Assembly: GCF_003646465.1 (NCBI RefSeq)
Contig: NZ_QZEX01000003.1
Coordinates: 185,066-249,065, forward strand
DNA: 64,000 nucleotides
Source: Chachezhania antarctica
GTDB taxonomy: Bacteria > Pseudomonadota > Alphaproteobacteria > Rhodobacterales > Rhodobacteraceae
Direction of reading: 5' to 3'
Below, piece after piece: positions 52,171 through 61,348 of the stretch. The notes under the pieces are model-generated. The model saw only the letters and a program-made list of their open reading frames with translations. It searched no databases and was not told where the DNA came from. How positions within the stretch are numbered: the first letter of the stretch is position 1; the number at the start of each line of letters is the position of its first letter. Position numbers and translations under genes: made by a program.

Positions 52171-53678
52171 CAGGCGACCTCCCCGATGTCGTCACGATGC
52201 GCAATGGCATGCACGATGGTGTCGGTCCGGATGTCCGACCCGGTCAGTTCCGCCACGTGCCGCCGGTCGCGCACCACGATCACGCGGTCGGAGACGGCGA
52301 TAAGCTCGTCAAGCTCGGACGAGATCACCAGAAGCGCCATGCCTTCCGCCGTCAGTTCATGGATCAGCCGCAGGATCTCGGCATGTGCGCCCACGTCAAT
52401 GCCGCGCGTCGGTTCATCGAGGATCAGGAACCGCGGGTTCATCGCCAGCCAGCGGGCGAGAACGACCTTCTGCTGGTTGCCACCTGACAATTCGCCCACC
52501 CGCTTTTCCGCGTCGGAGGTGCGGATATCCAGCCGCTCGATATACATGTCTGCCAGCCGCGCCTGTTCCGCCCGCGGGATGGGCCGGGCCCAGCCCCGCG
52601 CGGCCTGCAGTGCCAGCGCGATGTTCTCGCGCACGCTCAGGTCGGCCACGATGCCGTCGGTCTTGCGATCCTCGGGCGCGAAGCCGAAACCCGCGGCGAT
52701 GGCCTTGCGCGGGGTATCGAGCGGCACGTCGCCGTCGGTATCCGTGGCCGTCCCGCCAGAGCGCAGGCCGAACAGGAATTCCGCGCTTTCCGTCCGGCCG
52801 GATCCCAGAAGCCCGGCCAGCCCCACGACCTCCCCCTGCCGGACGTCCAGATCGAAGGGGTGTACCACCCCTGCCCGCCCCATCTGGCGGAACTTCAGCA
52901 TCTCGGGGCGCTTGGGCGCGCTGTCGTCATGGGGGGTGGCGTGATCGTCCACTTCGGTTTCCAGCGCATGGCCCAGCATGTGTTCGATCAGCTTCACGCG
53001 GTCGAGCTCGGCGATGTCTTCCGTCACCACGTGGCGGCCATTGCGCAGGACGGTCACGCGGTCGGACAGCTCGAACACCTGGTCCAGGAAATGCGAAACG
53101 AACACGATGCCCAGGCCCTTTTCACGCAGGCCCCGGACGACCTCGAACAGCATCTCGACCTCGCGGGCGTCAAGGCTGGCGGTGGGTTCGTCCAGGATCA
53201 GCACCTTGCCCGAAAGCGCCACGGCGCGGGCGATGGCCACGATCTGCTGGATCGCCACGGAGTACAGCCCCAGATCGCGCGTCACGTCGATGTCGAGCCC
53301 GTAGGCCTCCAGCATCGCGTCGGCCTGCCTGGTCATCGCGCGGGTCTGGATCATGCCCATCCGCCGCGGTTCGCGCCCGAAGCACAGGTTCTGCGCCACG
53401 GTCAGGTTGGGCAGGAGGTTGACCTCCTGGTAGACGGTGCCGATCCCAAGCTCCTGCGCCTCGGAGGTCGAGCGGGGCGAGATCTTTTCACCGTCCAGCG
53501 TAATGTCGCCGCCATCGGGGCGGTAAGCGCCCGTCAGGCACTTGATCAGCGTCGACTTCCCGGCGCCGTTTTCCCCCAGAAGCGCGTGCACCTCACCCGC
53601 CTTCAGGTCGAAACGCACATCGTCGAGCGCGAGCGTGCCCGGAAACCTCTTGGTCAGTGACCGTATGCTCAGCAGCAT
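52170..53678 (-). CDS. ytfR: Sugar ABC transporter ATP-binding protein (YtfR-like)
   Basis: A 502-residue protein with two ATPase cassettes. The first has GENGAGKST (about residue 36) and LILDEPTASLD; the second has a degenerate Walker A (GLLGSGRTE), signature [17 protein letters not shown] and [14 protein letters not shown], the normal pattern for CUT2 sugar importers. ATG at 53678 follows GGGAAGG; a hairpin separates it from the receptor gene. Confidence 0.91.
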   Translation of the reverse strand: MLLSIRSLTKRFPGTLALDDVRFDLKAGEVHALLGENGAGKSTLIKCLTGAYRPDGGDITLDGEKISPRSTSEAQELGIGTVYQEVNLLPNLTVAQNLCFGREPRRMGMIQTRAMTRQADAMLEAYGLDIDVTRDLGLYSVAIQQIVAIARAVALSGKVLILDEPTASLDAREVEMLFEVVRGLREKGLGIVFVSHFLDQVFELSDRVTVLRNGRHVVTEDIAELDRVKLIEHMLGHALETEVDDHATPHDDSAPKRPEMLKFRQMGRAGVVHPFDLDVRQGEVVGLAGLLGSGRTESAEFLFGLRSGGTATDTDGDVPLDTPRKAIAAGFGFAPEDRKTDGIVADLSVRENIALALQAARGWARPIPRAEQARLADMYIERLDIRTSDAEKRVGELSGGNQQKVVLARWLAMNPRFLILDEPTRGIDVGAHAEILRLIHELTAEGMALLVISSELDELIAVSDRVIVVRDRRHVAELTGSDIRTDTIVHAIAHRDDIGEVA

Positions 53679-53696
53679 GCCTTCCCCCCCTGGCAA

Positions 53697-53722
53697 GACG
53701 CAGGCCGCAACCGGCCTGCGTC
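53697..53722 (-). terminator. Hairpin between receptor and ATPase genes
   Basis: An 11-bp perfect stem GACGCAGGCCG/CGGCCTGCGTC with a 4-nt loop, 18 nt past the receptor stop; weak TCTTGCC follows on the minus strand. It probably attenuates transcription or protects the receptor mRNA 3' end. Confidence 0.65.
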
Positions 53723-53740
53723 TCTTTCATGTGACCGGGA

Positions 53741-54694
53741 TCAGTAGCCCAGGTCTTTCCGGCTTTCGTATTCGCCCTGCGGATCGTCGGCAGGGGTGTA
53801 GAGCTTGGAGTCCGTCTGGATGAATTTCGGCGGCACGGTGCCGTCCTTCCAGTAGGCTTCCAGCGCGTCGAAAGCGGGGCCGGCCATATTCGGCGTCAGT
53901 TCCACCGTCGCGTTGGCTTCGCCTGCGGCCATCGCCTTGAAGATGTCCGGCACGGCATCGATCGACACGACAAGGATGTCTTCGCCCGGTTGAAGCCCGG
54001 CTTCCTTGATCGCCTGGATCGCACCGACGGCCATATCGTCGTTATGGGCATAGAGCGCACAGATGTCCTGGCCGCCGTTTTCGGCCTGCAGGAAGCTCTC
54101 CATCACTTCCTTGCCCTGCGCGCGGGTGAAGTCGCCGGTCTGGCTGCGCACGATCTCGATGTTGTCGTGGCCTTCGATGCCCTGCTCGAACCCGGTCTTG
54201 CGGTCGATGGCGGGGCTGGAGCCCGTGGTGCCCTGAAGCTCGACCACGCGGCAGTCTTCGCCCTTCACGGTGTTGGCCAGCCATTCGCCGGCGACCTTGC
54301 CTTCATGGACGAGGTCCGAGCCCACGGCCGTCAGGTACAGGTCGTCCGGGCTGTCGACCTGGCGGTCAAGCAGCACGACCGGGATCTCGGCTTCCTTGGC
54401 TTCTTCCAGCACGCTGTCCCAGCCGGTGGCGACGACGGGCGCCAAGAGGATCGCGTCGACACCCTGGGCCACGAAGGACCGGATGGCGGCGATCTGGTTT
54501 TCCTGACGCTGCTGCGCATCGGAAAAGCGCAGGTCGATGCCGCGCTCTTCGGCTTGCTGTTTGGTCAGCGTGGTTTCCGCGGCACGCCACCCGGATTCCG
54601 AGCCGATCTGGCTGAACCCGACAGTCTGAGCCTGCCCGACACCGGCGGTGATCGCCAGTGCGGCTGCGGCCGAAAGCAATGTCTTCAATGTCAT
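53741..54694 (-). CDS. ytfQ: Sugar ABC transporter substrate-binding protein (YtfQ-like)
   Basis: A 317-residue periplasmic receptor. The signal peptide ends at about residue 22 (ITAGVGQAQTV); VGFSQIGSESGWRAAET opens the mature protein as in galactofuranose-binding YtfQ, with the Arg/Asp/Asn-rich YAHNDDMAVGAIQAIKEAG segment near residue 220. It likely binds galactose or arabinose, in furanose form if it follows YtfQ. ATG at 54694 follows gggaggaaaga. A palindrome at 54720 may be its operator. Confidence 0.9.
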   Translation of the reverse strand: MTLKTLLSAAAALAITAGVGQAQTVGFSQIGSESGWRAAETTLTKQQAEERGIDLRFSDAQQRQENQIAAIRSFVAQGVDAILLAPVVATGWDSVLEEAKEAEIPVVLLDRQVDSPDDLYLTAVGSDLVHEGKVAGEWLANTVKGEDCRVVELQGTTGSSPAIDRKTGFEQGIEGHDNIEIVRSQTGDFTRAQGKEVMESFLQAENGGQDICALYAHNDDMAVGAIQAIKEAGLQPGEDILVVSIDAVPDIFKAMAAGEANATVELTPNMAGPAFDALEAYWKDGTVPPKFIQTDSKLYTPADDPQGEYESRKDLGY

Positions 54695-54719
54695 CGGTCT
54701 TTCCTCCCTACGAAGTGTA

Positions 54720-54733
54720 CCGGAAGTTTCCGG
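54720..54733. promoter_or_regulatory. Palindrome upstream of the YtfQ-like gene
   Basis: CCGGAA-GT-TTCCGG, a perfect 6-bp inverted repeat 26-39 bp before the receptor ATG, in the only sizeable gap between the dehydrogenase gene and the importer operon. Position and symmetry suggest an operator or internal-promoter control site; the binding protein is unknown. Confidence 0.35.
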
Positions 54734-54804
54734 AGCAGTCCGATCGCAGGCCAATCCCGCGATCGAATTCTTGGTGCCGGCATCGGGGTCTCCTCCCCCG
54801 CCGG

Positions 54805-55746
54805 CTATTCGTGGAACGCCTCTACCGTGACCCTGCGGCCCAGCATGAAGGCGTCGGCCACCAGCGTCAGAGGCCGGGTGTCGACCTCGGACGCGTTCGT
54901 TGCCAACAGGTCGGCGAGCCGCGCGTAAAGCGCGGGGTATTCGCCATGAATGCCCGGCGCGACATCGTCCCAATCGGTCGGCGCGGCGGAATCGATCGAC
55001 AGGACTGCGCCGCCCTGCGTCAGCGTCAGCGTGCCTGCGTCGGTTTCGGCGGTGATGGTCCAGAACGGATCGCCTTCGTCAAGGAAGTTCAGATCCGCCA
55101 GCATCGTCATGCCCGGCCCCTTGAACTGCACTTCCGCCGCGATGGGCGTTTCGCAGTTCGCCGGGAACCGCAGTTCTGCGCCGGTGACGTGAACCGGCAC
55201 GGGCAGGATCTCCGTCAGGATCGAAAAGGCGTTGATCGCGGGGTCGAAGACACCCAGACCGCCTGCCTCCCAGATCCATTTCTGACCGGGATGCCATACG
55301 CGGACGTCTTCCTTCCAGTCGACGCGGACGCGGGCCACGGTCTTGTCCGCCAGCCACGCCTTGGCGGCGGCCACGGATTCCGCATGCCGGGAATGCCACG
55401 TGGCGTAAAGCGTCAGGCCCTTTGCTTCGGCAATCGCGGCCAGATCGTCGACCTCCGCCAGGCTGGCGCCCGGGGGCTTTTCCAGCATCACATGGCGACC
55501 GGCTTCCAGCGCCGCGCGGGCGCCGTCATAGCGCACCTGCGGCGGGTTGCAGAACGAGATCACGCCGATTTCGGGCCGTGCCTCCATCAGTGCTTCCAGC
55601 GTGTCGTAATTGTCGACGCCCTCGATCCCGCCAGACCGGCTGACGGTCGCGGCAAGCCGGAACTGTCCGCCATCCGCAATCGCCGGGACGTGCTGGTCGC
55701 GAGCGATTTTGCCCACGCCGACAATAGCGAGGTCAGTGACTGTCAC
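54805..55746 (-). CDS. Gfo/Idh/MocA-type D-galactose/L-arabinose 1-dehydrogenase
   Basis: A 313-residue NAD(P)-dependent enzyme. AIVGVGKIARDQHVPAIA (about residues 7-24) binds the cofactor; EKPPGASLAEV carries the catalytic Lys (about 95), and WHSRHAESV and WIWEAGGLGVFDPAINA (about 170-186) resemble the bacterial galactose and arabinose 1-dehydrogenases. It oxidises the sugar to its lactone for the SMP-30 lactonase. The start is GTG at 55746, overlapping the dehydratase gene by 14 nt. Confidence 0.85.
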   Translation of the reverse strand: MTVTDLAIVGVGKIARDQHVPAIADGGQFRLAATVSRSGGIEGVDNYDTLEALMEARPEIGVISFCNPPQVRYDGARAALEAGRHVMLEKPPGASLAEVDDLAAIAEAKGLTLYATWHSRHAESVAAAKAWLADKTVARVRVDWKEDVRVWHPGQKWIWEAGGLGVFDPAINAFSILTEILPVPVHVTGAELRFPANCETPIAAEVQFKGPGMTMLADLNFLDEGDPFWTITAETDAGTLTLTQGGAVLSIDSAAPTDWDDVAPGIHGEYPALYARLADLLATNASEVDTRPLTLVADAFMLGRRVTVEAFHE

Positions 55747-57475
55747 GAGGCACCTCGCTTCCCCGGTTCCCTTTCAGGAAGTCGAAATCCGCGCCCGTTT
55801 CGGCGCCTTCGACATGGTCATAGTAAAGCTGCGTATACCCGCCGACAGGCGGATCCACCGGAGACGTCCACTCGGCCATCCGCGCCTCAAGCTCCTCGTC
55901 CGAGATATCGAGGTGCAGCCGTCGCGCGTCTACGTCCAGTTCGATCATGTCGCCGGTCTTCACCACGGCGAGCGGACCACCAGCGGCGGCCTCGGGCGAG
56001 GTGTGCAGCACCACGGTGCCATAGGCCGTGCCCGACATCCGCGCGTCCGAGATGCGGACCATGTCGGTTATGCCCTTCTTCAGCACCTTGGGCGGCAGGC
56101 CCATGTTGCCGACTTCGGACATGCCGGGATAGCCCTTGGGCCCGCAGTTCTTCAGGACCATCACGCAGGTCTCGTCGATCTCCAGCGCGTCGTCGTTGAT
56201 CTTGGCCTTGTAGTCGTCGATGTCCTCGAACACGACGGCGCGGCCGCGGTGTTTCAGCAGGTTCGGACTGGCGGCCGACGGTTTCAGGACAGCGCCACCG
56301 GGGGCAAGGTTGCCCTTCAGCACGGCGATCCCGCCCGACTGGGCCAGCGCCTTTTCGACCGGCAGGATGACGTCGTCGTTCCAGTTGACGGCGTCCTTCA
56401 CCTCGTCCCAGATCGGGCCGCCGGACACGGTCAGCGCGTCCTTGTTCAGCATGTCGGCTTCGCCCAGACGCTTCAGGACGGCGGGGAGGCCGCCGGCATA
56501 GAAGAACTCCTCCATCAGGTACTTGCCCGATGGCATCAGGTTCACGATGGTCGGCACGTCGCGGCCCAGGCGGTCCCAGTCGTCCAGCGTCAGGTCGACG
56601 CCGACGCGGCCTGCCAGCGCCAGCAGGTGGATGACCGCGTTGGTCGACCCGCCGATGGCGCCGTTGGTGCGAATCGCGTTTTCGAAGGCGGCTTTCGTCA
56701 TCACGTCGGACGGTTTCAGATCGTCCTTCACCATGTCGACGATCCGGCGGCCCGTCATCTGCGCCATCACCTTGCGGCGGGCATCTACGCCCGGGATCGC
56801 GGCATTGCCCGACAGGGCCATCCCCAAAGCTTCGGCCATGCTGGCCATGGTGCTGGCGGTGCCCATCGTGTTGCAGGTGCCCGACGACCGGCTCATCGCC
56901 TGTTCGGCCTCCAGGAAATCTTCCTGCGTCATCTTCCCGGCCTTGATGTCTTCGGACATCTGCCAGAGCGCGGTGCCGGACCCGACCCGTTCGCCCCGGA
57001 ACCAGCCGTTCAGCATCGGCCCGCCGGACACGACGATGGACGGCAGGTCGGTCGAGGCCGCGCCCATCATCAGGCTGGGGGTGGTCTTGTCACAGCCCAC
57101 CAGCAGCACGGCGCCATCGATGGGCTGGGCGCGCATGACCTCCTCCACCGCCATGGCGGCAAGGTTGCGGTACATCATCGCCGTGGGTCGGAAGGTGTTT
57201 TCCGACGCCGAGAACACCGGGACTTCCACCGGGAAGCCGCCTGCCTGCCAGACACCGGCCTTCACCTTCTCGGCCAGCTCGCGCAGGTGACCGTTGCACG
57301 GCGTCAGATCCGACCACGTGTTCAGGATGCCGATCACGGGCCGCCCGTCGAACTGATCATGCGGGTGGCCCTGGTTCTTCAGCCAGCCGCGGTGATAGAT
57401 ATTGTCGCGCGATGTGCCGCCATACCATTCCTGGCTGCGCAGCTTTCTGGGCCATTCGGCCTTGGTGAAGGTCAT
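55733..57475 (-). CDS. IlvD/Edd family sugar-acid dehydratase (arabonate/galactonate type)
   Basis: A 580-residue iron-sulfur dehydratase. Cluster cysteines appear in LTPCNGHL (about residue 58), VGCDKTTPS (about 126) and SGTCNTMGTASTM (about 200). The YGGTSRDNIYHRGW start marks the sugar-acid branch (L-arabonate, D-xylonate, D-galactonate, L-fuconate) rather than dihydroxy-acid dehydratase. In this operon it should produce 2-keto-3-deoxy-galactonate and/or -arabonate. It overlaps the dehydrogenase gene and follows gguC by 9 nt. Confidence 0.88.
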   Translation of the reverse strand: MTFTKAEWPRKLRSQEWYGGTSRDNIYHRGWLKNQGHPHDQFDGRPVIGILNTWSDLTPCNGHLRELAEKVKAGVWQAGGFPVEVPVFSASENTFRPTAMMYRNLAAMAVEEVMRAQPIDGAVLLVGCDKTTPSLMMGAASTDLPSIVVSGGPMLNGWFRGERVGSGTALWQMSEDIKAGKMTQEDFLEAEQAMSRSSGTCNTMGTASTMASMAEALGMALSGNAAIPGVDARRKVMAQMTGRRIVDMVKDDLKPSDVMTKAAFENAIRTNGAIGGSTNAVIHLLALAGRVGVDLTLDDWDRLGRDVPTIVNLMPSGKYLMEEFFYAGGLPAVLKRLGEADMLNKDALTVSGGPIWDEVKDAVNWNDDVILPVEKALAQSGGIAVLKGNLAPGGAVLKPSAASPNLLKHRGRAVVFEDIDDYKAKINDDALEIDETCVMVLKNCGPKGYPGMSEVGNMGLPPKVLKKGITDMVRISDARMSGTAYGTVVLHTSPEAAAGGPLAVVKTGDMIELDVDARRLHLDISDEELEARMAEWTSPVDPPVGGYTQLYYDHVEGAETGADFDFLKGNRGSEVPRDSH

Positions 57476-57484
57476 GGGATCCCC

Positions 57485-58480
57485 CTACAGTACCGTGACA
57501 CGCGCCATTTCGGGCGCAGCCGGTACCGGCAACTGTTTCAGCGGATTGCGCAACGGCAACCCGAACTCGGGCGCCTCGATCTCGAAGACGTCGCCTTCCT
57601 GACACGACAGGCCCTTCGCGAAGGACAGCGTCGCGGTGCCGAACATGTGCACGTGCACGTCGCCCGGTTGGCGGAACAGATCGTACTTGAAGTGGTGGTG
57701 TTCGAGGTTGGCAATGGTGTGGCTCATGTTGGCTTCGCCCGACAGGAAATCCTCTTCGAACAGAACCTCGTCGCCGCGCCGCACGCGGGACTTGCCGCGG
57801 ATGTCCTCCGGGAGATCGCCCACCAGCATCTCCGGCCCGATCGAGGCGGGGCGCAGCTTGGAATGCGCGAGGTACAGGTAGTTCTGCTTTTCCAGCACGT
57901 GGTCGGAGAATTCGTTGGCAATGGCAAAGCCCATGCGGAACGGGGTGCCATCGTCGCCGATGATGTAGATGCCCGCGATCTCGGGCTCTTCCCCGCCGTC
58001 CAGCCCGAAGGTGGGCGACGTCAGCGGCGCGCCGGGCGCGACCAGCGCATCGCCGTTGCCCTTGTAGAACCACTCCGGCTGAACGCCCGGGGCCCCATTC
58101 GCGGGTTTGCCGTTTTCGATGCCCATACGGAACATCTTCATGGAGTCGGTTTCGTCCTCGACCTTCGCGCCCGCGTGCATCGATGCGCGGGTGGAGGCGG
58201 AGCCCAGATGCGTCAGTCCCGTCCCCGTCAGATGCAGATGCGCCGGATCGGGATGCAGCACGGGCGGTAGCAGGTGGCCTTCGGCATACAGGCGTTCGAT
58301 ATCGACCGCCCCGTTCAGCCCCAGCGACGCGATCCGGTCGCGCAGGCCTTCGCCCTTGGTGGCGCAGTCGAGTGCCAGATCATAAAGGTTCTGGTCGGTC
58401 TTCACTTCGAAGGCCTCGGTCCCGTCACGGGCCAGAATCTGGATACGGCCATCGGTCTTGCGATATTGCGACAACAGCAT
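57485..58480 (-). CDS. gguC: GguC family protein (fumarylacetoacetate hydrolase fold)
   Basis: A 331-residue protein. The C-terminal half has FAH-type features: the HTHLGSAST-like THLGSASTRASMH block, GVQPEWFYKGNGDALV, PEIAGIYIIGDDG, FSDHVLEKQNYLYLAHSKLR and FGTATLSF. GguC lies beside gguAB in Agrobacterium, but its reaction has not been firmly set; dehydration of 2-keto-3-deoxy-sugar acids is an attractive possibility given the upstream dehydratase and the semialdehyde dehydrogenase at 22332 (inference). It follows gguB by 4 nt. Confidence 0.86.
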   Translation of the reverse strand: MLLSQYRKTDGRIQILARDGTEAFEVKTDQNLYDLALDCATKGEGLRDRIASLGLNGAVDIERLYAEGHLLPPVLHPDPAHLHLTGTGLTHLGSASTRASMHAGAKVEDETDSMKMFRMGIENGKPANGAPGVQPEWFYKGNGDALVAPGAPLTSPTFGLDGGEEPEIAGIYIIGDDGTPFRMGFAIANEFSDHVLEKQNYLYLAHSKLRPASIGPEMLVGDLPEDIRGKSRVRRGDEVLFEEDFLSGEANMSHTIANLEHHHFKYDLFRQPGDVHVHMFGTATLSFAKGLSCQEGDVFEIEAPEFGLPLRNPLKQLPVPAAPEMARVTVL

Positions 58481-58484
58481 TTGC

Positions 58485-59690
58485 TCAGCCCTTCTGCTTG
58501 TTCATGACGTCGAAGATCACGGCGGCCAGCAGCACGAGGCCCTTGATGACCTGCTGCCAGTCGATACCGATCCCAAGGATCGACATTCCGTTGTTCATGA
58601 CCCCCATGATGAAGGCGCCGACGACGGCCCCCACCACGGTGCCCACACCGCCCGACATCGACGCGCCGCCGATGAAGACCGCGGCGATCACGTCCAGTTC
58701 GAACGAGATGCCGGCCTTGGGCGTCGCCGTGTTCAGGCGTGCCGCGAAGACAAGGCCCGCCAGAGCGGCGAGCATCCCCATGTTGGCGAAGGTCAGGAAG
58801 GTCAGTCGCTTGGAGTTGATCCCCGACAGCGACGCCGCCTTTTCGTTCCCGCCGATGGCATAAAGCCTGCGGCCGAATGTCGTTTTCGACGTCACGAAGG
58901 AATAGATCGCGATCAGCAGGGCCATGACGATGAAGACGTTGGGCAGCCCGCGGAAATCGGCCATCAGCCAGCTCATGTAGACGAGCGCGGCGAAGATCAG
59001 CACGCTTTTGACCACGAAGAAGGGCAGCGGTTCGTCGGCGATGCCGGTCTTCTGCTGCATCAGCCGCGTGCGGAAGGACAGAAGGAACAGCCCCGTCGCG
59101 ACGGCCACGCCGATCAGGAGGGAGAAGAGGTTCAGCTCTTCCCCGCCGAGAAGGTCCGGCACGAAGCCAGATGAGATCAGCCGGAATTCCGCCGGGAACG
59201 GGCCCACGGACTGGCCTTCGAGCAGCCACAGCGTAAGACCCTTGAACACCAGCATGCCCGCCAACGTCACGATGAAGGACGGGATGCGGAAATAGGCGAC
59301 CCAGAAGCCCTGCGCCATGCCGATCACGGCGCCCACGGCCAGGCAGATCACGGCTGCAATGCCGTATGGAATATCGAGATCCACGATCAGCACCGCGGCC
59401 AAGGCCCCGATGAAGCCGAGGACCGAGCCGACGGAAAGATCGATATGCCCGCAGACGATCACCATCAGCATGCCGATGGCCATGATCACGATATACGAGT
59501 TCTGAAGGATCAGGTTCGTCAGGTTGACAGGCTTCAGCAGGATGCCCCCGGTGGCGATCTGGAAGAACGCCATGATCGCGATCAGCGCGAAGAGGATGCC
59601 GTATTCCCGCAGGTGTCCGCGCAGGAACGCAAGGCTGGATCGCCCCTCCCCTGCCCCGCGTTCGGACGGATCGTTAGCCAATTCGCTCAT
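58485..59690 (-). CDS. gguB: Multiple-sugar ABC transporter permease GguB
   Basis: A 401-residue permease with about ten to eleven hydrophobic segments. [20 protein letters not shown] (about residues 75-94) is the CUT2 permease signature, and [16 protein letters not shown] the coupling loop. It is longer than RbsC-type permeases (about 320), as are MglC-like/XylH-like proteins. Its ATG overlaps the gguA stop by 4 nt. Confidence 0.91.
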   Translation of the reverse strand: MSELANDPSERGAGEGRSSLAFLRGHLREYGILFALIAIMAFFQIATGGILLKPVNLTNLILQNSYIVIMAIGMLMVIVCGHIDLSVGSVLGFIGALAAVLIVDLDIPYGIAAVICLAVGAVIGMAQGFWVAYFRIPSFIVTLAGMLVFKGLTLWLLEGQSVGPFPAEFRLISSGFVPDLLGGEELNLFSLLIGVAVATGLFLLSFRTRLMQQKTGIADEPLPFFVVKSVLIFAALVYMSWLMADFRGLPNVFIVMALLIAIYSFVTSKTTFGRRLYAIGGNEKAASLSGINSKRLTFLTFANMGMLAALAGLVFAARLNTATPKAGISFELDVIAAVFIGGASMSGGVGTVVGAVVGAFIMGVMNNGMSILGIGIDWQQVIKGLVLLAAVIFDVMNKQKG

Positions 59691-61228
59691 GTATCTTCCC
59701 CACGTTCGGACCCGGTCTTGATGATCCGCGTCATGATCTTTTCCTGGCTGGCCTCGGCCGTTGCCATTTCGCCCACGAAGCGGCCTTCGTTCATGACGTA
59801 AAGCCTGTCGGTGATACCCAGCAGTTCCGGCATCTCCGACGAGATGACGATGATCGCCTTGCCCGATGCGGCAAGATCACGGATCACCGTGTAGATTTCG
59901 AATTTCGCGCCCACGTCGATGCCGCGGGTCGGTTCGTCCAGGATCAGGATGTCCGGGTCGGCGAACAGCCATTTCGACAGCACGACCTTCTGCTGGTTGC
60001 CGCCCGACAGGTTGACCGTCACCTGCTCGATCGAGGACGACTTGATGTTCAGCCGCTCGCGGTAGGTCTCGGCCACCTCGGCCTCGCGCCGCGGCTCGAC
60101 GATGCCGTTCGATGCGATGGCTTCGAGCTTTGCCAAGGGCACGTTGCGGCGGATGGTTTCATCAAGGATCAGGCCGTAGGTCTTGCGGTCTTCCGTGGCA
60201 TAGGCCAGCCCCGCATTGATCGCGTTGCGCACCGACGACAGGTTCGCCGCCTTGCCTTCGATGGTCGCCGTTCCGCTGATGTCGCGGCCATAGCTGCGGC
60301 CAAAGAGGCTCATCGCCAGTTCGGTGCGCCCGGCGCCCATCAGGCCCGCGATGCCCAGCACCTCGCCCCGGCGGACATGGAAGCTGACATCGTTCACGAC
60401 CTTGCGTTCGGGATGCAGCGGGTGATGAACCGTCCAGTTCTTCACCTCCATCACCGTCTCGCCGATCTTCGGGTCACGGTCGGGGTAGCGGTCCTTCAGC
60501 GACCGGCCGACCATGTCGCGGATGATGTCGTCTTCGCTGATGCCGTCCTTGCAATCCAGCCGCGCCACGGCAGAGCCATCGCGCAGCACGGTGATCGTGT
60601 CGGCCACGCGGGAGATCTCGTTCAGCTTGTGGGAAATCAGGATCGAGGTGATGCCCTTCGCCTTGAATTCCAGAAGCAGGTCCAGAAGCTTCTGGCTGTC
60701 GTCCTCGTTCAGGGACGACGTGGGTTCGTCAAGGATCAGCAGGCGCACGTTCTTGGAAAGCGCCTTCGCGATCTCGACCAGCTGCTGCTTGCCCAGGCCC
60801 AGGTTGTCGACGATGGTTTCGGGCGGATCGGACAGGCCGACGCGGGCCAGCAGCTCCTTGCTGCGGCGGCGGGTCTCGTGCCAGTCGATCACGCCGCCCC
60901 TGGCGCGTTCGTTGCCAAGGAAGATGTTTTCGCCCACCGACAGAAGCGGCACCAGCGCCAGTTCCTGGTGGATGATGATGATGCCATCGCTTTCGCTGTC
61001 GTTGATCCCGCGAAAGCTTTTGACGTTGCCGTCATAGACGATGTCGCCGTCGTAGCTGCCATGGGGATAGACGCCTGAAAGCACCTTCATCAGGGTCGAT
61101 TTCCCGGCTCCGTTTTCGCCCACCAATGCGTGGATCTCGCCTTCCGAGACCTGCAGGTTGACGTCATCCAGCGCCTTCACGCCGGGGAACGTCTTTGTAA
61201 TTCCACGCATTTCGAGGATCTGGTTCAT
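59687..61228 (-). CDS. gguA: Multiple-sugar ABC transporter ATP-binding protein GguA
   Basis: A 513-residue double ATPase. First cassette: [10 protein letters not shown] (about residue 36), [16 protein letters not shown] and [12 protein letters not shown]. Second cassette: degenerate Walker A ([10 protein letters not shown]), [17 protein letters not shown] and [14 protein letters not shown]. The ATG at 61228 is preferred to a start five codons earlier. A strong hairpin separates it from chvE. Confidence 0.92.
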   Translation of the reverse strand: MNQILEMRGITKTFPGVKALDDVNLQVSEGEIHALVGENGAGKSTLMKVLSGVYPHGSYDGDIVYDGNVKSFRGINDSESDGIIIIHQELALVPLLSVGENIFLGNERARGGVIDWHETRRRSKELLARVGLSDPPETIVDNLGLGKQQLVEIAKALSKNVRLLILDEPTSSLNEDDSQKLLDLLLEFKAKGITSILISHKLNEISRVADTITVLRDGSAVARLDCKDGISEDDIIRDMVGRSLKDRYPDRDPKIGETVMEVKNWTVHHPLHPERKVVNDVSFHVRRGEVLGIAGLMGAGRTELAMSLFGRSYGRDISGTATIEGKAANLSSVRNAINAGLAYATEDRKTYGLILDETIRRNVPLAKLEAIASNGIVEPRREAEVAETYRERLNIKSSSIEQVTVNLSGGNQQKVVLSKWLFADPDILILDEPTRGIDVGAKFEIYTVIRDLAASGKAIIVISSEMPELLGITDRLYVMNEGRFVGEMATAEASQEKIMTRIIKTGSERGEDT

Positions 61229-61305
61229 GACTTGCCTTCGCACAGCTGTACCGTGGCCCGCAGACGGGCCGGGCGCCGCCCGGACAGGTCCGGACGGGGT
61301 TTGGG

Positions 61306-61340
61306 GACCGGGCGGGCGGCAGGGAAGCCGCCCCCCGGTC
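61306..61340 (-). terminator. Hairpin between chvE and gguA
   Basis: GACCGGG-C-GGGCGGC / GCCGCCC-C-CCGGTC with a 6-nt loop, starting 8 nt past the chvE stop. It is very GC-rich with no T-run; likely an attenuator or a 3' stabiliser that raises chvE mRNA over gguAB. Confidence 0.65.
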
Positions 61341-61348
61341 CGGGAGGT

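Noticed and set aside
55610..58270. An 886-codon plus-strand open frame
   Set aside because: Fully antisense to the dehydratase and gguC genes, with low-complexity His/Arg/Gly-rich translation; both opposite genes show clear catalytic motifs.
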